A stretch of DNA of 64,000 bases from Mycetocola miduiensis (GTDB lineage: Bacteria > Actinomycetota > Actinomycetes > Actinomycetales > Microbacteriaceae). Positions 16,352-24,529 of this stretch are shown in pieces (position 1 is the first letter of the stretch; every line of letters starts with the position of its first letter). The stretch spans positions 62,001 through 126,000 of the forward strand of contig NZ_FOVM01000004.1 in the NCBI RefSeq assembly GCF_900115155.1. Direction: 5' to 3'. Below the pieces are notes generated by a model. That model made no database searches. It was not told the origin of the DNA and saw nothing but the letters and a program-made list of their open reading frames with translations. A program made the position numbers and the translations under genes.

Positions 16352-17566
16352 GTGCCTACCGCTCCCCGAATCCGCCGACTGCTCGCCGACCGGCCGCGCC
16401 TGTCGCGCCTGCCGCGCGACGTCGTCGTGCTCGGGGTCATCGCCTTCTTCGTGATGGTCGGGTTTGGTGTCGTCGTGCCCGTCCTGCCGGTGTTCGTGCG
16501 CAGTTTCGGTGTTGGCTACCTCGAGGTCGGCGCCGTTGTGTCCGCGTTCGCGCTGATGCGCTTCGCGGCCAGCCCGTTCTGCGGGCGGCTGATCGACTGG
16601 CTGGGTGAGCGGGCGTTGCTCGCTATCGGTATCGGGATCGTCGCCGTCTCGAGTGCGCTCGTCGGTTTCGCCGGCAGTTACGTCGAGGTGCTTCTCCTCC
16701 GTGGCGCAGGCGGGATCGGCTCGGCGATGTTCTCGGTATCGGCGATGACCCTGCTTCTCCGGTCCACACCGGCGTCGTCGCGGGGTCGCTCAGTGAGCTT
16801 CTACCACGGCGGTTTCCTTCTCGGCGGGATGGCGGGTCCTGCGATCGGCGGCGTCCTGGCATCCGTGTCGCTGACCGCGCCGTTCTTCTTCTATGCGGGC
16901 ACGCTCGCCGTCGCCGGCCTCGTCGGCCTCCTCATGCTGCAACGGAAGACCGCAGAGGTCGACGAGGCTGCCGCTGGGCCCGTTGTGGCGTTGCGAACGG
17001 TGCTCCGCGATCCGCGATTCCGGTCCGCCTGCCTGGCCAACTTTGCGAACGGCTGGACGTCGCTCGGTGTGCGGAGCGCCCTGATCCCGGTCCTCGTCGT
17101 CGACGTGCTTGCCGGGACGGCGGCCTGGACCGGGATCGCGTTCGCGATCGCGGCGGTTGTGCAGACCATCGCGCTCGGGCCGGCAGGACGGTTCGTCGAC
17201 ACGGTCGGGCGTCGGCCGGCGATCCTCGGGGCGTATCTTGTGGCGGCCGGCACGATCCTCGCCATCGCGGTCGCGCCGAACTTCGCGGTGCTCACGGTTC
17301 TGCTCTGCGTCTACGGTGTCGCGGCGGCATTCATGGGAACCGCCCCGGCGGCGGCGGTCGGCGACGCCACAGCAGGAGCGCGGGGCGGACGGCCCGTCGC
17401 CCTTTTCTCGATGGCGAGCGACCTCGGCGCGATCGCCGGCCCGCTGATCGCCGGCTGGCTCGTCGACGTGGCATCCTTCCCCGCGGCGTTCGGCGTTGCC
17501 GCCGTGTTCCTGCTGATCGCGGCGTTGTCGGCGCTGCGGATGCCGCGGGAGCACCTCCGCGACTGA
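16352..17566 (+). CDS. MFS transporter, drug/metabolite efflux type
   Basis: A 404-residue major facilitator with about 12 hydrophobic helices. The loop 2-3 motif reads GRLIDWLGERALL (GxLaDrxGrkxxl), and the second-half repeat reads GRFVDTVGRRPAIL. GSAMFSVSAMTLLL and FYHGGFLLGGMAGPAIGG match the drug:H+ antiporter motif C region. Efflux is therefore likely, but the substrate is unknown. The start is GTG 16352. It is convergent with the two-component regulator genes. Confidence 0.87.
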   Translation: MPTAPRIRRLLADRPRLSRLPRDVVVLGVIAFFVMVGFGVVVPVLPVFVRSFGVGYLEVGAVVSAFALMRFAASPFCGRLIDWLGERALLAIGIGIVAVSSALVGFAGSYVEVLLLRGAGGIGSAMFSVSAMTLLLRSTPASSRGRSVSFYHGGFLLGGMAGPAIGGVLASVSLTAPFFFYAGTLAVAGLVGLLMLQRKTAEVDEAAAGPVVALRTVLRDPRFRSACLANFANGWTSLGVRSALIPVLVVDVLAGTAAWTGIAFAIAAVVQTIALGPAGRFVDTVGRRPAILGAYLVAAGTILAIAVAPNFAVLTVLLCVYGVAAAFMGTAPAAAVGDATAGARGGRPVALFSMASDLGAIAGPLIAGWLVDVASFPAAFGVAAVFLLIAALSALRMPREHLRD

Positions 17567-17583
17567 CCGATGCGCGAGGTTGT

Positions 17584-17669
17584 GTTCCTCAGTGCGGAGA
17601 TCCGGGGTGAAACGGGGCAGTGGGGAGGGTTCCCACGCCGGTCCGGTCGTTTTCTCCGCAGTTCGGAAC
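17584..17669. repeat. Long imperfect inverted repeat between convergent genes
   Basis: GTTCCTCAGTGCGGAG (17584-17599) and CTCCGCAGTTCGGAAC (17654-17669) are inverted with 13 of 16 matches and about 54 bp between them. Layout and size resemble families A to C but the arm sequence is different. It occupies the gap between the convergent MFS and response-regulator genes and could end transcription from both sides. Confidence 0.5.
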
Positions 17670-17679
17670 GTGAGCGGTG

Positions 17680-18342
17680 CTACGCCCGCGGCACGGCCAC
17701 CCGGTTCTCGTATGCCCAGACCACAGCTTGGATCCGGTCCCTCAGGCCGAGCTTCTGCAGCACTTTCGACACGTGCGATTTCACCGTCGCCTCGCCGACG
17801 TAGAGGCTCGTCGCGATCTCGGCATTCGACATGCCCTGCGCCACGAGCTGCAGAACCTCGGATTCCCGGTCGGTGAGCGACGCAAGGGAGGCGGGCGCTT
17901 CGGCGGCGTCGGCGTCCGGCTGGGCGCCGAAACGTTCGATGACCCGACGGGTGACCGCCGGCGACAGCAGGGCGTCACCTGCGGCGACGACCCGCACGGC
18001 GTCGATGAGCTGCTCCGGCGTCGAATTCTTCAACAGGAACCCGCTCGCCCCCGCGCGCAACGCCTCGAACAGGTAATCGTCGCGGTCGAACGTGGTGAGG
18101 ATGAGAACGGCGGATGTGTTCGATTTATCGGCTACGATCCGTCGAGTCGCTTCGAGCCCGTCCATGTCGGGCATCTGGACATCCATGCAGATGACGTCCG
18201 GTTCGAGCTCGGCGGCGCGCGCCAGGGCCTCAGCACCGGTTGCCGCCTCCCCGACGACCTTGAGGTCGGGCTGCGATCCGAGGATGATCCGGAACCCGGC
18301 GCGCACCATCTCGTGGTCATCGGCCAGGAGCACTCGGGTCAT
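17680..18342 (-). CDS. NarL/FixJ-type response regulator
   Basis: A 220-residue two-domain regulator. The receiver domain has the acidic pair DD at 8-9, the phospho-accepting Asp54 (CMDVQMPDMDG), Thr83-like TT and a Lys in LLKN. A LuxR-type HTH follows (LTDRESEVLQLVAQGMSNAEIA, about residues 154-175). It overlaps the kinase stop by 4 bp, so it is the cognate partner of that kinase. The regulated genes cannot be read from the sequence. Confidence 0.92.
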   Translation of the reverse strand: MTRVLLADDHEMVRAGFRIILGSQPDLKVVGEAATGAEALARAAELEPDVICMDVQMPDMDGLEATRRIVADKSNTSAVLILTTFDRDDYLFEALRAGASGFLLKNSTPEQLIDAVRVVAAGDALLSPAVTRRVIERFGAQPDADAAEAPASLASLTDRESEVLQLVAQGMSNAEIATSLYVGEATVKSHVSKVLQKLGLRDRIQAVVWAYENRVAVPRA

Positions 18343-19700
18343 TGGGCTCTCCTTGGGGGAAGGGCGGCGGTCGTTGCACGGTAGTCTATCGGGGTGGCTG
18401 CAGTCGGGGTGCCCGCCGGCACCTGAGCACGGACGAGGTACCCACCCCGGGCACGCGGGCCGAGCTCGAGGGTGCCGCCGAGGGCATCCACGCGTTCCCG
18501 CATCCCGATCTGGCCGAGGCCGCCCGGTCGCGGCCGGGAGGGGACGGTGCCGGTGTTCGACACTTCCAGTTCGACGGCTCCGTCGAGGTACCGCACGCGC
18601 ACGTCGGCTGTGGCTCCAGGGCCGGCGTATTTGCGGGCGTTGGTGAGCGCTTCCTGGGCGATGCGGAAGAGGCTGAGCTTGGCCATCCCCGACAGCTCGC
18701 CCGGTTCCCCGATGATTTCGAGCGTTGTGGGCATCCCGGATGCCGTCGAATCGGCGACAAGGGCAGACAGGGAATCGAGGCTGAGCGTTGACGCGCTTCT
18801 CGAGGCGCTGGCATCCCGATGGCTCTCCGGCTCGCTGTCGCGCAAGGTGTGGAGAAGTCTCTGAAGCTCGTCGATCGCCGAGCGCGCCCCGAGCTCGACG
18901 TTGACGAGCGCATCCCTGGCCGCGGCCGGGTCCGAGTCGAGCACCGTGCGAGCGGCCCCGGCTTGCACGCCCATCACCGAGACGTGGTGCGCGACGACGT
19001 CGTGGAGCTCGCGGGCGATTCTCACCCGTTCCAGCGCGACGGCCTGGTCAGCGTTGAGCTCCCGTTCGCGCTCGAGCTCGTGGGTGCGGTACTCGAGCAG
19101 CGCTTTCTGGCGAGCCGCGGAGTATGACCGGTCGCCGAAATAATAGGCGCCGCCGAAGTAGAGCAGGTTGGTGAGGATCTGGATCATCAGGAACGCCGCA
19201 AGCGGTGAGAACGTGCCTACCCGGGAGATGCCCTCCAGCGCGTCAGGGTCCGTAGTCTGCCGAAGCATCGACAGCACGAGCCACAGAAGCATGGCGGCGA
19301 TGATCAGCACGCGCACGAGCAGCGCCGTGCGGCGGTTGTCGACCCACGCACCGACGGCGTACAGCGCCATGAACAGGGTGATGTTGCAGATCAGCAGCTC
19401 GGGCACGTGCAGTTCACCGCCGGCGATGAAGGCTGCGGCGATGATGAGGGCGGCGACCGTGGGCCAGCGGCGTCGCACCGCAAGCGGCAGGGTGATCAGG
19501 ACCGCCCAGACCAGGCTCAGCCACATCGGCGCCGGCTCGTCGTAGACGCCGGCGACCCGGTACAGCATGAGGCTCAGCAGGGCGCCCACAAACAGGGCGG
19601 TCGCGAGGATGGCATCCGCCCGGAGTCCACTTCGCGTCACAGCCGGGCGACGCCAGGTGGGATCGTCCGGGTCGATAGCGGGTGCGATGGGAGAACTCAC
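18339..19700 (-). CDS. Sensor histidine kinase, NarL/DesK-type
   Basis: A 453-residue kinase. About six N-terminal hydrophobic helices run to residue 185, without a large extracellular domain. HisKA_3 follows with the phospho-His at residue 233 (RIARELHDVVAHHVSV), then an HATPase domain with N-box QEALTNARKYA and GMRERVDALGG. The membrane-embedded sensor fits sensing of the membrane state or small hydrophobic cues. The GTG start at 19700 has TAGCGT 6 nt upstream. The response regulator follows with a 4-bp overlap. Compare the degenerate relative at 5943-7127. Confidence 0.92.
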   Translation of the reverse strand: MSSPIAPAIDPDDPTWRRPAVTRSGLRADAILATALFVGALLSLMLYRVAGVYDEPAPMWLSLVWAVLITLPLAVRRRWPTVAALIIAAAFIAGGELHVPELLICNITLFMALYAVGAWVDNRRTALLVRVLIIAAMLLWLVLSMLRQTTDPDALEGISRVGTFSPLAAFLMIQILTNLLYFGGAYYFGDRSYSAARQKALLEYRTHELERERELNADQAVALERVRIARELHDVVAHHVSVMGVQAGAARTVLDSDPAAARDALVNVELGARSAIDELQRLLHTLRDSEPESHRDASASRSASTLSLDSLSALVADSTASGMPTTLEIIGEPGELSGMAKLSLFRIAQEALTNARKYAGPGATADVRVRYLDGAVELEVSNTGTVPSRPRPGGLGQIGMRERVDALGGTLELGPRARGGYLVRAQVPAGTPTAATPIDYRATTAALPPRRAQ

Positions 19701-19758
19701 CCTCCCACGCTACTGAGTCCAGGGTGCGGCGGCATCCGCCCTGCGACGGACTTTCCGA

Positions 19759-20424
19759 TTAGCCCGCTGCGTCGGCCAGGGGTACCCGGTGCAGCGGTCC
19801 GGATGCCGCGTTGCTATCCCACAAGGCCGTGACCGCGGTCGCGAGTTGCGGCTCCAGCCCGTCGAGCGAGCGGACAACGAAGATGGTGGCGGATGCTGCC
19901 GGCGCCGATTTCGCGAAACCGTTCGCGATCGCCTTCACCCACGTCTCCGCCGCAGCCTTCGCAGCGGCATAGTTGGCTCCGCCCGGCATCGGTTTGTCGA
20001 GTGTTGTGGTCGAGACGATCGCGAGCCGGCCGGCATCCGATGCGTGCAGGTCGTCGATGAAGACTCGGGTGGTGTTGCGGAGTGTGGTCAGCACCCGGGC
20101 GTGCAGGAAGTCCCAGTCCTCGTCGGTCTGGCCGGCGAGCCCGCCGCCGCCGCGCCACCCGCCGACGAGGTGGATGAGCCCGTCGATCCTGCCGTGCTCG
20201 GCGTGGATGCGCTCCGCGAGGGACGCCACCGCCGCCGGGTCGCCGAGGTCGCACACCAGGGTCACTGAGCCCGGGATCTCCTCGCGATACCGCGCGAGTG
20301 CCTCTGGGCGGGAGCCAACCGCGACAACGCGCGCTCCGGCATCCACCAGTTGTCGACCGACTGCCCTGCCGCTGGCACTCGTAGCGCCTGCGATGAGGAC
20401 AAGTCTTCCTGAAACCGACATCAT
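19759..20424 (-). CDS. Short-chain dehydrogenase/reductase
   Basis: A 221-residue classical SDR. The cofactor motif is GATSASGRAVG. The active site has VSTTTLDKP (Ser) and NYAAAKAAAE (Tyr-x-x-x-Lys). The N-terminal Gly-rich motif and an Arg at the end of beta2 (GSRPE) suggest NADP use. The start is set at ATG 20424, preceded 6 nt upstream by CAGAAT; the longer frame upstream reads through non-coding-like sequence. It follows the DUF6421 gene in the same direction at a 284-nt distance, so a functional pairing is possible. The substrate is unknown. Confidence 0.87.
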   Translation of the reverse strand: MMSVSGRLVLIAGATSASGRAVGRQLVDAGARVVAVGSRPEALARYREEIPGSVTLVCDLGDPAAVASLAERIHAEHGRIDGLIHLVGGWRGGGGLAGQTDEDWDFLHARVLTTLRNTTRVFIDDLHASDAGRLAIVSTTTLDKPMPGGANYAAAKAAAETWVKAIANGFAKSAPAASATIFVVRSLDGLEPQLATAVTALWDSNAASGPLHRVPLADAAG

Positions 20425-20468
20425 TCGACCATTCTGGTCCACCGTCCGCTGCCGTGTCAGAATGAACC

Positions 20469-20594
20469 ATGGATTCGCGGGAGCATCCAGCGACGGGCAC
20501 ACCGGTGGAAACAGCGGTCGAAGCGCACGACGCCAAACCAGGGCAGTCCCGGCGGGAGTTCCTCACCGCATCCGGGATATGGCGACGCGTATGA
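20469..20594 (+). CDS. Possible 41-residue small protein
   Basis: An ATG at 20469, with CAGAAT 5 nt upstream, opens a 41-codon frame (MDSREHPATGTPVETAVEAH to SRREFLTASGIWRRV). It is divergent from the SDR gene. SRREFLTASG resembles a twin-arginine motif but sits at the C-terminus with no hydrophobic core after it. A +1 frame continuing past it would read GYGDAYDVIVQHGKGLFGVTD, which is also protein-like, so this could be a frameshifted or decayed gene. Not recognised. Confidence 0.3.
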   Translation: MDSREHPATGTPVETAVEAHDAKPGQSRREFLTASGIWRRV

Positions 20595-20708
20595 CGTTAT
20601 CGTTCAACACGGCAAGGGCCTGTTCGGAGTCACCGACTGACCGCTCCCGAGTCCACGGATACACGGGGGACGGATGCCGACGCATCCGACCTCCGCGGAA
20701 CGTGCGCG

Positions 20709-22145
20709 TTACGCCCGATCGGACCCGGTGATCCCTGCCGTCGACTCGATCACGTCGCGCATTTTCTTCGAGAGTGCCTCGTAGAACATGCTCAGCGGGA
20801 ACTCGTCATCCAACACGAGGTCCGTATACCCCTTCGGCACCCCGGTGAGGACGTCATCCGGCAGCCCGCGCGCCCAGGCCGAGGCCGGGTGCGGCTCGAC
20901 CGTGCCTGACACGAGGTCATACGCGGCGAGCCAATGTGACACCTTCGGGCGGTCGATCGAGCGCCAGTACAGCTCGTCGATGGCCGTCCCCAGGGCGACG
21001 ACGACGTCGGGAACCTCCGCCCAGTCGATCGTCAGCGCTGTGTCGGTCCAGTGCAGCACATGGTGCTGGTGCAGCCACGCGAACAGTAGCTGGCCGCCGA
21101 GTCCGTCGTAGTTGCGCACCCGGGTGCCGGTGAGTGCGAACCGGAAGATCCGGTCGAAGATCACCGCATACTGCACGAGCTTCGCGTGGGCGAGGATCTC
21201 CGTCTGCGCGTCGGTCAGCTCCGCCGGACTCTGCGCCGACAGAGTCCTCTCGAGTTTCACCGACTCCCGGAAGGCGGTGAGGTCACACCGCAACTCCTCA
21301 AGGGAGTAGAGGAAGAACGGCATCCGCTGTTTGATCATGAACGGGTCGAACGGCAAGTCACCGCGCATGTGAGTGCGGTCGTGGATGAGGTCCCACATCA
21401 CGAAAGTTTCCTCGGTGAGCTTCTGGTTCTCGAGGAGAGCCTGGGCGTCTGCCGGCAGCTCGAGCTTGGTGATCTCGGCGGCAGCTTTCACCACCCGGCG
21501 GAACCGGGCGGCTTCGCGGTCGGCGAAGATCGCGCCCCACGTGAATGTCGGGATGGCGCGCATCGCGACGGTTTCTGGGAACAGCACGGCAGAGTTGGTG
21601 TCGTAGCCGGGGGTGAAATCGAGGAACCGAATCGGCACGAACAATTTGTTCGAGTAGTCCCCGCTCTCCAGCTCGGCGATGAACTCCGGCCAGACCACTT
21701 CGATCAGCACCGCTTCGATGAGCCGGTCGGTTGACCCGTTCTGCGTGTACATCGGGAACAGCACCAGGTGAGTACGTCCGTCGGCGCGCTGTTCCTGCGG
21801 CTGAAACGCCATCAAAGCGTCGTAGAAGTCCGGCACGCCGAAGTCCTCGGCCGCCCAGCGCTCGATATCGACGACGACCGCGTCGAGGTAGGCGGCATCC
21901 CAGGGGAACAGCGGCGCCAGTTCGCGAACGGCGTCGACGATCACCGCGACGAAATCGCGGGCGGCGCCATGGGCATCCGTTTCGGGGATCGAGCCGTCCT
22001 TGACCTGTAGCGGGCGGATGCCGACGGCAGCCTTCTTGAGGCGAAGCCAGGCCGGGTGGGTCGCGAGGTTGACGGCGTCATGGGCGTTGGTGTCCTCAAG
22101 CACCTCGGGCTCGCCAACGATCACGTGTGCGTGAATTTTGGACAT
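20709..22145 (-). CDS. DUF6421-family protein
   Basis: A 478-residue soluble protein that matches, from memory, an actinobacterial family named DUF6421. Conserved-looking blocks are FGVPDFYDALMAFQPQEQRAD, THLVLFPMYTQNGSTDRLIEA, MWDLIHDRTHMRGDLPFDPF and LFAWLHQHHVLHWTD. Several His and Asp residues in these blocks (HDRTH, HQHHVLHWTD) could bind metal, but this is only a suggestion. No signal peptide or membrane helix. The start is ATG 22145 with GGGAGGGTT upstream. It lies upstream of an SDR, and such a pairing would fit a redox or carbonyl-metabolism role. No function is claimed. Confidence 0.75.
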   Translation of the reverse strand: MSKIHAHVIVGEPEVLEDTNAHDAVNLATHPAWLRLKKAAVGIRPLQVKDGSIPETDAHGAARDFVAVIVDAVRELAPLFPWDAAYLDAVVVDIERWAAEDFGVPDFYDALMAFQPQEQRADGRTHLVLFPMYTQNGSTDRLIEAVLIEVVWPEFIAELESGDYSNKLFVPIRFLDFTPGYDTNSAVLFPETVAMRAIPTFTWGAIFADREAARFRRVVKAAAEITKLELPADAQALLENQKLTEETFVMWDLIHDRTHMRGDLPFDPFMIKQRMPFFLYSLEELRCDLTAFRESVKLERTLSAQSPAELTDAQTEILAHAKLVQYAVIFDRIFRFALTGTRVRNYDGLGGQLLFAWLHQHHVLHWTDTALTIDWAEVPDVVVALGTAIDELYWRSIDRPKVSHWLAAYDLVSGTVEPHPASAWARGLPDDVLTGVPKGYTDLVLDDEFPLSMFYEALSKKMRDVIESTAGITGSDRA

Positions 22146-22273
22146 AACAACCCTCCCGGCGTCGGTGCGAATAGTGTGCAATGAGCGTATCCGGCAGGGG
22201 TCAGGCGATTCTTTGACTCTTGCGAAGGTTGGCTGCGCAGTTGCGCAGGTCACGCAGCTTAACTGCGTCCTTT

Positions 22274-22339
22274 CCGCGAGTTGCGACGTGTGCAGGGGTG
22301 CGGCACCCCGGGAACCCCCTCAAAGGCAGCAACTCGCGG
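22274..22339. repeat. Family B palindromic repeat, copy B2
   Basis: CCGCGAGTTGC (22274-22284) and GCAACTCGCGG (22329-22339) are perfectly inverted. An inner GGGTG/CACCC stem lies between (22297-22309). The right arm ends 4 nt before the TAGAGT box of alkD. It is in the divergent gap between the DUF6421 and AlkD genes. A further GC-rich stretch at 22220-22270 holds repeated TGCGCAG words. Confidence 0.85.
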
Positions 22340-22343
22340 GGGC

Positions 22344-22349
22344 TAGAGT
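22344..22349 (+). promoter_or_regulatory. Putative leaderless-type -10 box for the AlkD gene
   Basis: TAGAGT lies 6 nt before the ATG at 22356 and no ribosome-binding site is present. The right arm of repeat B2 ends just upstream of it. Confidence 0.5.
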
Positions 22350-22355
22350 GCGGGC

Positions 22356-23093
22356 ATGACGGATGCCATCGCCACCGACGTAAAGGACGCCCTCGCGGCG
22401 GTCGCCTCCGCTGAGCGAGCGGCCGGCTCCGCGCGGTTCTTCAAAACCGGGCCGGGGGAGTACGGGGAGGGGGACGTGTTTCTCGGTGTCACCGTGCCGG
22501 ACACCCGGCGGGTCGTCAAACGGTTCGTTGACCTGCCGCTGGCGGAAATCGACGCACTGCTCGACAGCCCGGTGCACGAGCATCGGCTCGCTGCGCTCCT
22601 GATCCTGGTCGCACAGTTCGAGCGTGCATCGGCGTCGCGCACCCGGAACGAGAGCGTACGAAGGGAGCTGGCCGCGTTCTACCTCGCCGCCGTGCGCCAC
22701 GGGAGCGTCAACAATTGGGACCTCGTCGACTCATCGGCACCGACCCTCCTCGGCGGCTACCTGCTCGACCGGCCCCGTGATGTGCTGTTCGAGTTGGCGT
22801 CTAGTGAGGTGCTGTGGCAGCGCCGGGTGGCCGTCCTGGCGACGTTCGGCTTCATCAACGCCAGCGACGCTTCGACCACGCTCGAACTTGCCGAGCGCCT
22901 GCTGGATGACCGTGCGGACCTGATGCAGAAGGCCGTCGGCTGGATGCTCCGCGAGGTCGGTAAGCGCGTCGGCCGCGAGGTGCTCACCGGTTTCCTCGAC
23001 ATGCACGCAGCGTCCCTTGGACGCACCGCGCTCAGCTATGCGACCGAGCACCTGCCGGCCGAGGAGCGGGCGCGATACCGGGCGATGCGCTGA
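22356..23093 (+). CDS. DNA alkylation repair protein, AlkD-like
   Basis: A 245-residue all-helical HEAT-repeat protein of the AlkD/AlkC superfamily of alkylpurine-DNA glycosylases. Landmarks are FFKTGPGEYGEGDVFLGVTV near the N-terminus, the NNWDLVDSSAPTLLGGYL segment, whose Trp-Asp pair is catalytic in AlkD, and MQKAVGWMLREVGKR near the end. AlkD removes bulky or positively charged 3-methyladenine and 7-methylguanine lesions without base flipping. The gene is monocistronic, with a leaderless-type promoter right after palindrome B2. Confidence 0.9.
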   Translation: MTDAIATDVKDALAAVASAERAAGSARFFKTGPGEYGEGDVFLGVTVPDTRRVVKRFVDLPLAEIDALLDSPVHEHRLAALLILVAQFERASASRTRNESVRRELAAFYLAAVRHGSVNNWDLVDSSAPTLLGGYLLDRPRDVLFELASSEVLWQRRVAVLATFGFINASDASTTLELAERLLDDRADLMQKAVGWMLREVGKRVGREVLTGFLDMHAASLGRTALSYATEHLPAEERARYRAMR

Positions 23094-23118
23094 GCGTTGT
23101 GCCGCGGCCGGCCGCGCG

Positions 23119-23185
23119 GGTTCACTCGTTTACGACGGGTGCACCCAGCGTGCCGGGTGCATCCGTCCGGAACGGGTGACTTTGT
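23119..23185. repeat. Family C palindromic repeat, copy C2
   Basis: GGTTCACTCGTT (23119-23130) and AACGGGTGACTT (23171-23182) are roughly inverted, and the segment ATCCGTCCGGAACGGGTGA matches copy C1. Between them lies a GGGTGCACCC palindrome. It is in the convergent gap between the AlkD and amino-acid dehydrogenase genes. Confidence 0.5.
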
Positions 23186-23196
23186 GCGCAGCCGGG

Positions 23197-24291
23197 CTAC
23201 GCCGCCGTGAGCGCTGCCCCTTCGAGCCGGTCCATCGCGAGCTTCTCTGCCGCGGCCAGGGTGGTCACTCCCTGCTCTTTCGCTGAACGGTAGACCAGTC
23301 GCAGGGTGTCTCCGATGCCATCAACACGGGCGAGGATCGACTCGATGTCAGCACCAGGCTGGGATGCCATGTCGAGGTAGATCACGCCCCCGGCGTTGGC
23401 GATGAAGTCGGGTGCCCAGAGGATGCCGCGCTCAGCGAGCTCCTCGGCCCCGTCGTGCTCGGCGAGTTGGTTATTCGCGGCCCCGACGACCGCCGCACAG
23501 CGCAACTGCGAGATCACCTCACGGCTGAGGGCACCGCCGACACCGCACGGGATGAACAGGTCCGTCTGGAAAAGGTGCTCGTCGCCGGGTTCGATCCAGC
23601 TTGCGCCGATTTCGTGAGCCAGTGCCCGGCGCGCGGGGTTCACGTCGGTGACGATGAGCGACGCTCCGGCATCGGCCAGTTTGCGGGCGAGGCGGCCGCC
23701 CACTTGGCCGAGTCCCGAAATGATGGCGCGCCTGCCGCGCACGATCGGGCTCCCGAACACGGTGTCGAGGGTGGCGGTCACCGCGGAGTACACACCGGCG
23801 GCGGTGGCATCACTTGGTTCGCCGACTCCGCCGCGGTCGGCAGGGAGTCCGCAGACGTGATCGGTGCGTTCAGCGACGATGGCCATGTCGTTGGCGCTCG
23901 TGCCGACATCCTCAGCGGTCTGATAGCTGCCGCCGAGGCGTTCGACCGCGTCACCGAGGTCGAGCATGGCGGCACGCTTGGCGCCGTCATCGAGGGTCGT
24001 GCCGCTCGCGACGAACACCACCGACTTCCCGCCGCCGCGCGCGAGCCCAGCTGCGGCATTCTTGAGTGTCATTCCAGCGGAGAGCCGGAGGGAGTCCTCG
24101 ACGGCTTCGAGCCATGACCCGTAGTGCCAGACCCGGGCGCCACCGAGGGCGGGGCCGAGGCGGGTGGAGTGAACCGCGACGCTGATCGTGAGTCCGGAAC
24201 GGGCGCCGCGGGTGACCAGGACGGTTTCATGGTCGAGGGTGGGGGAGTGCAGCGCGTCGAGTGACGCGTCCGCGTGGAATGCTGACGTCAT
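23197..24291 (-). CDS. Leu/Phe/Val dehydrogenase family protein
   Basis: A 364-residue Glu/Leu/Phe/Val dehydrogenase superfamily member that oxidatively deaminates branched-chain or aromatic amino acids with NAD+. The catalytic lysine is in ARGGGKSVV, and the glycine-rich loop GPALGGARVWHYGSW is typical of the small actinobacterial valine/leucine dehydrogenase group. The NAD Rossmann motif is ISGLGQVGGRLARKL. ATG 24291 with AAGGAG upstream is chosen; the longer open frame (to 24561) is not coding. It is monocistronic. Confidence 0.88.
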   Translation of the reverse strand: MTSAFHADASLDALHSPTLDHETVLVTRGARSGLTISVAVHSTRLGPALGGARVWHYGSWLEAVEDSLRLSAGMTLKNAAAGLARGGGKSVVFVASGTTLDDGAKRAAMLDLGDAVERLGGSYQTAEDVGTSANDMAIVAERTDHVCGLPADRGGVGEPSDATAAGVYSAVTATLDTVFGSPIVRGRRAIISGLGQVGGRLARKLADAGASLIVTDVNPARRALAHEIGASWIEPGDEHLFQTDLFIPCGVGGALSREVISQLRCAAVVGAANNQLAEHDGAEELAERGILWAPDFIANAGGVIYLDMASQPGADIESILARVDGIGDTLRLVYRSAKEQGVTTLAAAEKLAMDRLEGAALTAA

Positions 24292-24375
24292 TGTCGATAT
24301 CTCCTTGTGGGTGATGAAGCTGCCCCGGGTGAGGGCGTGTCGGCGCGTGCGCGGGTGGCGCGGTGCAGACATTCT

Positions 24376-24405
24376 TATCTTCGCGATCGCCGTGTGCTTT
24401 GACAA
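24376..24405 (-). promoter_or_regulatory. Candidate promoter for the amino-acid dehydrogenase gene
   Basis: On the minus strand TTGTCA (24405-24400) and AAGATA (24381-24376) are 18 nt apart. The rest of the gap 24292-24529 is GC-rich and shows nothing else I can name. Confidence 0.3.
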
Positions 24406-24529
24406 GGGACGGCTGCGGGAGTTCACACAGCCGCCGTGGTCACCCAGTTCGGACGGCATCACTCGGCATGCTGGATGAGGCGGTCCGGCACGCGTGAATC
24501 CGTTCCGGAGGAGGACGGATGCCGCCCCA

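Noticed and set aside
24478-24529. Further copy of family C near the ssuC-type gene end
   Set aside because: Only CCGTTCCGG-like fragments match, with no inverted arms.
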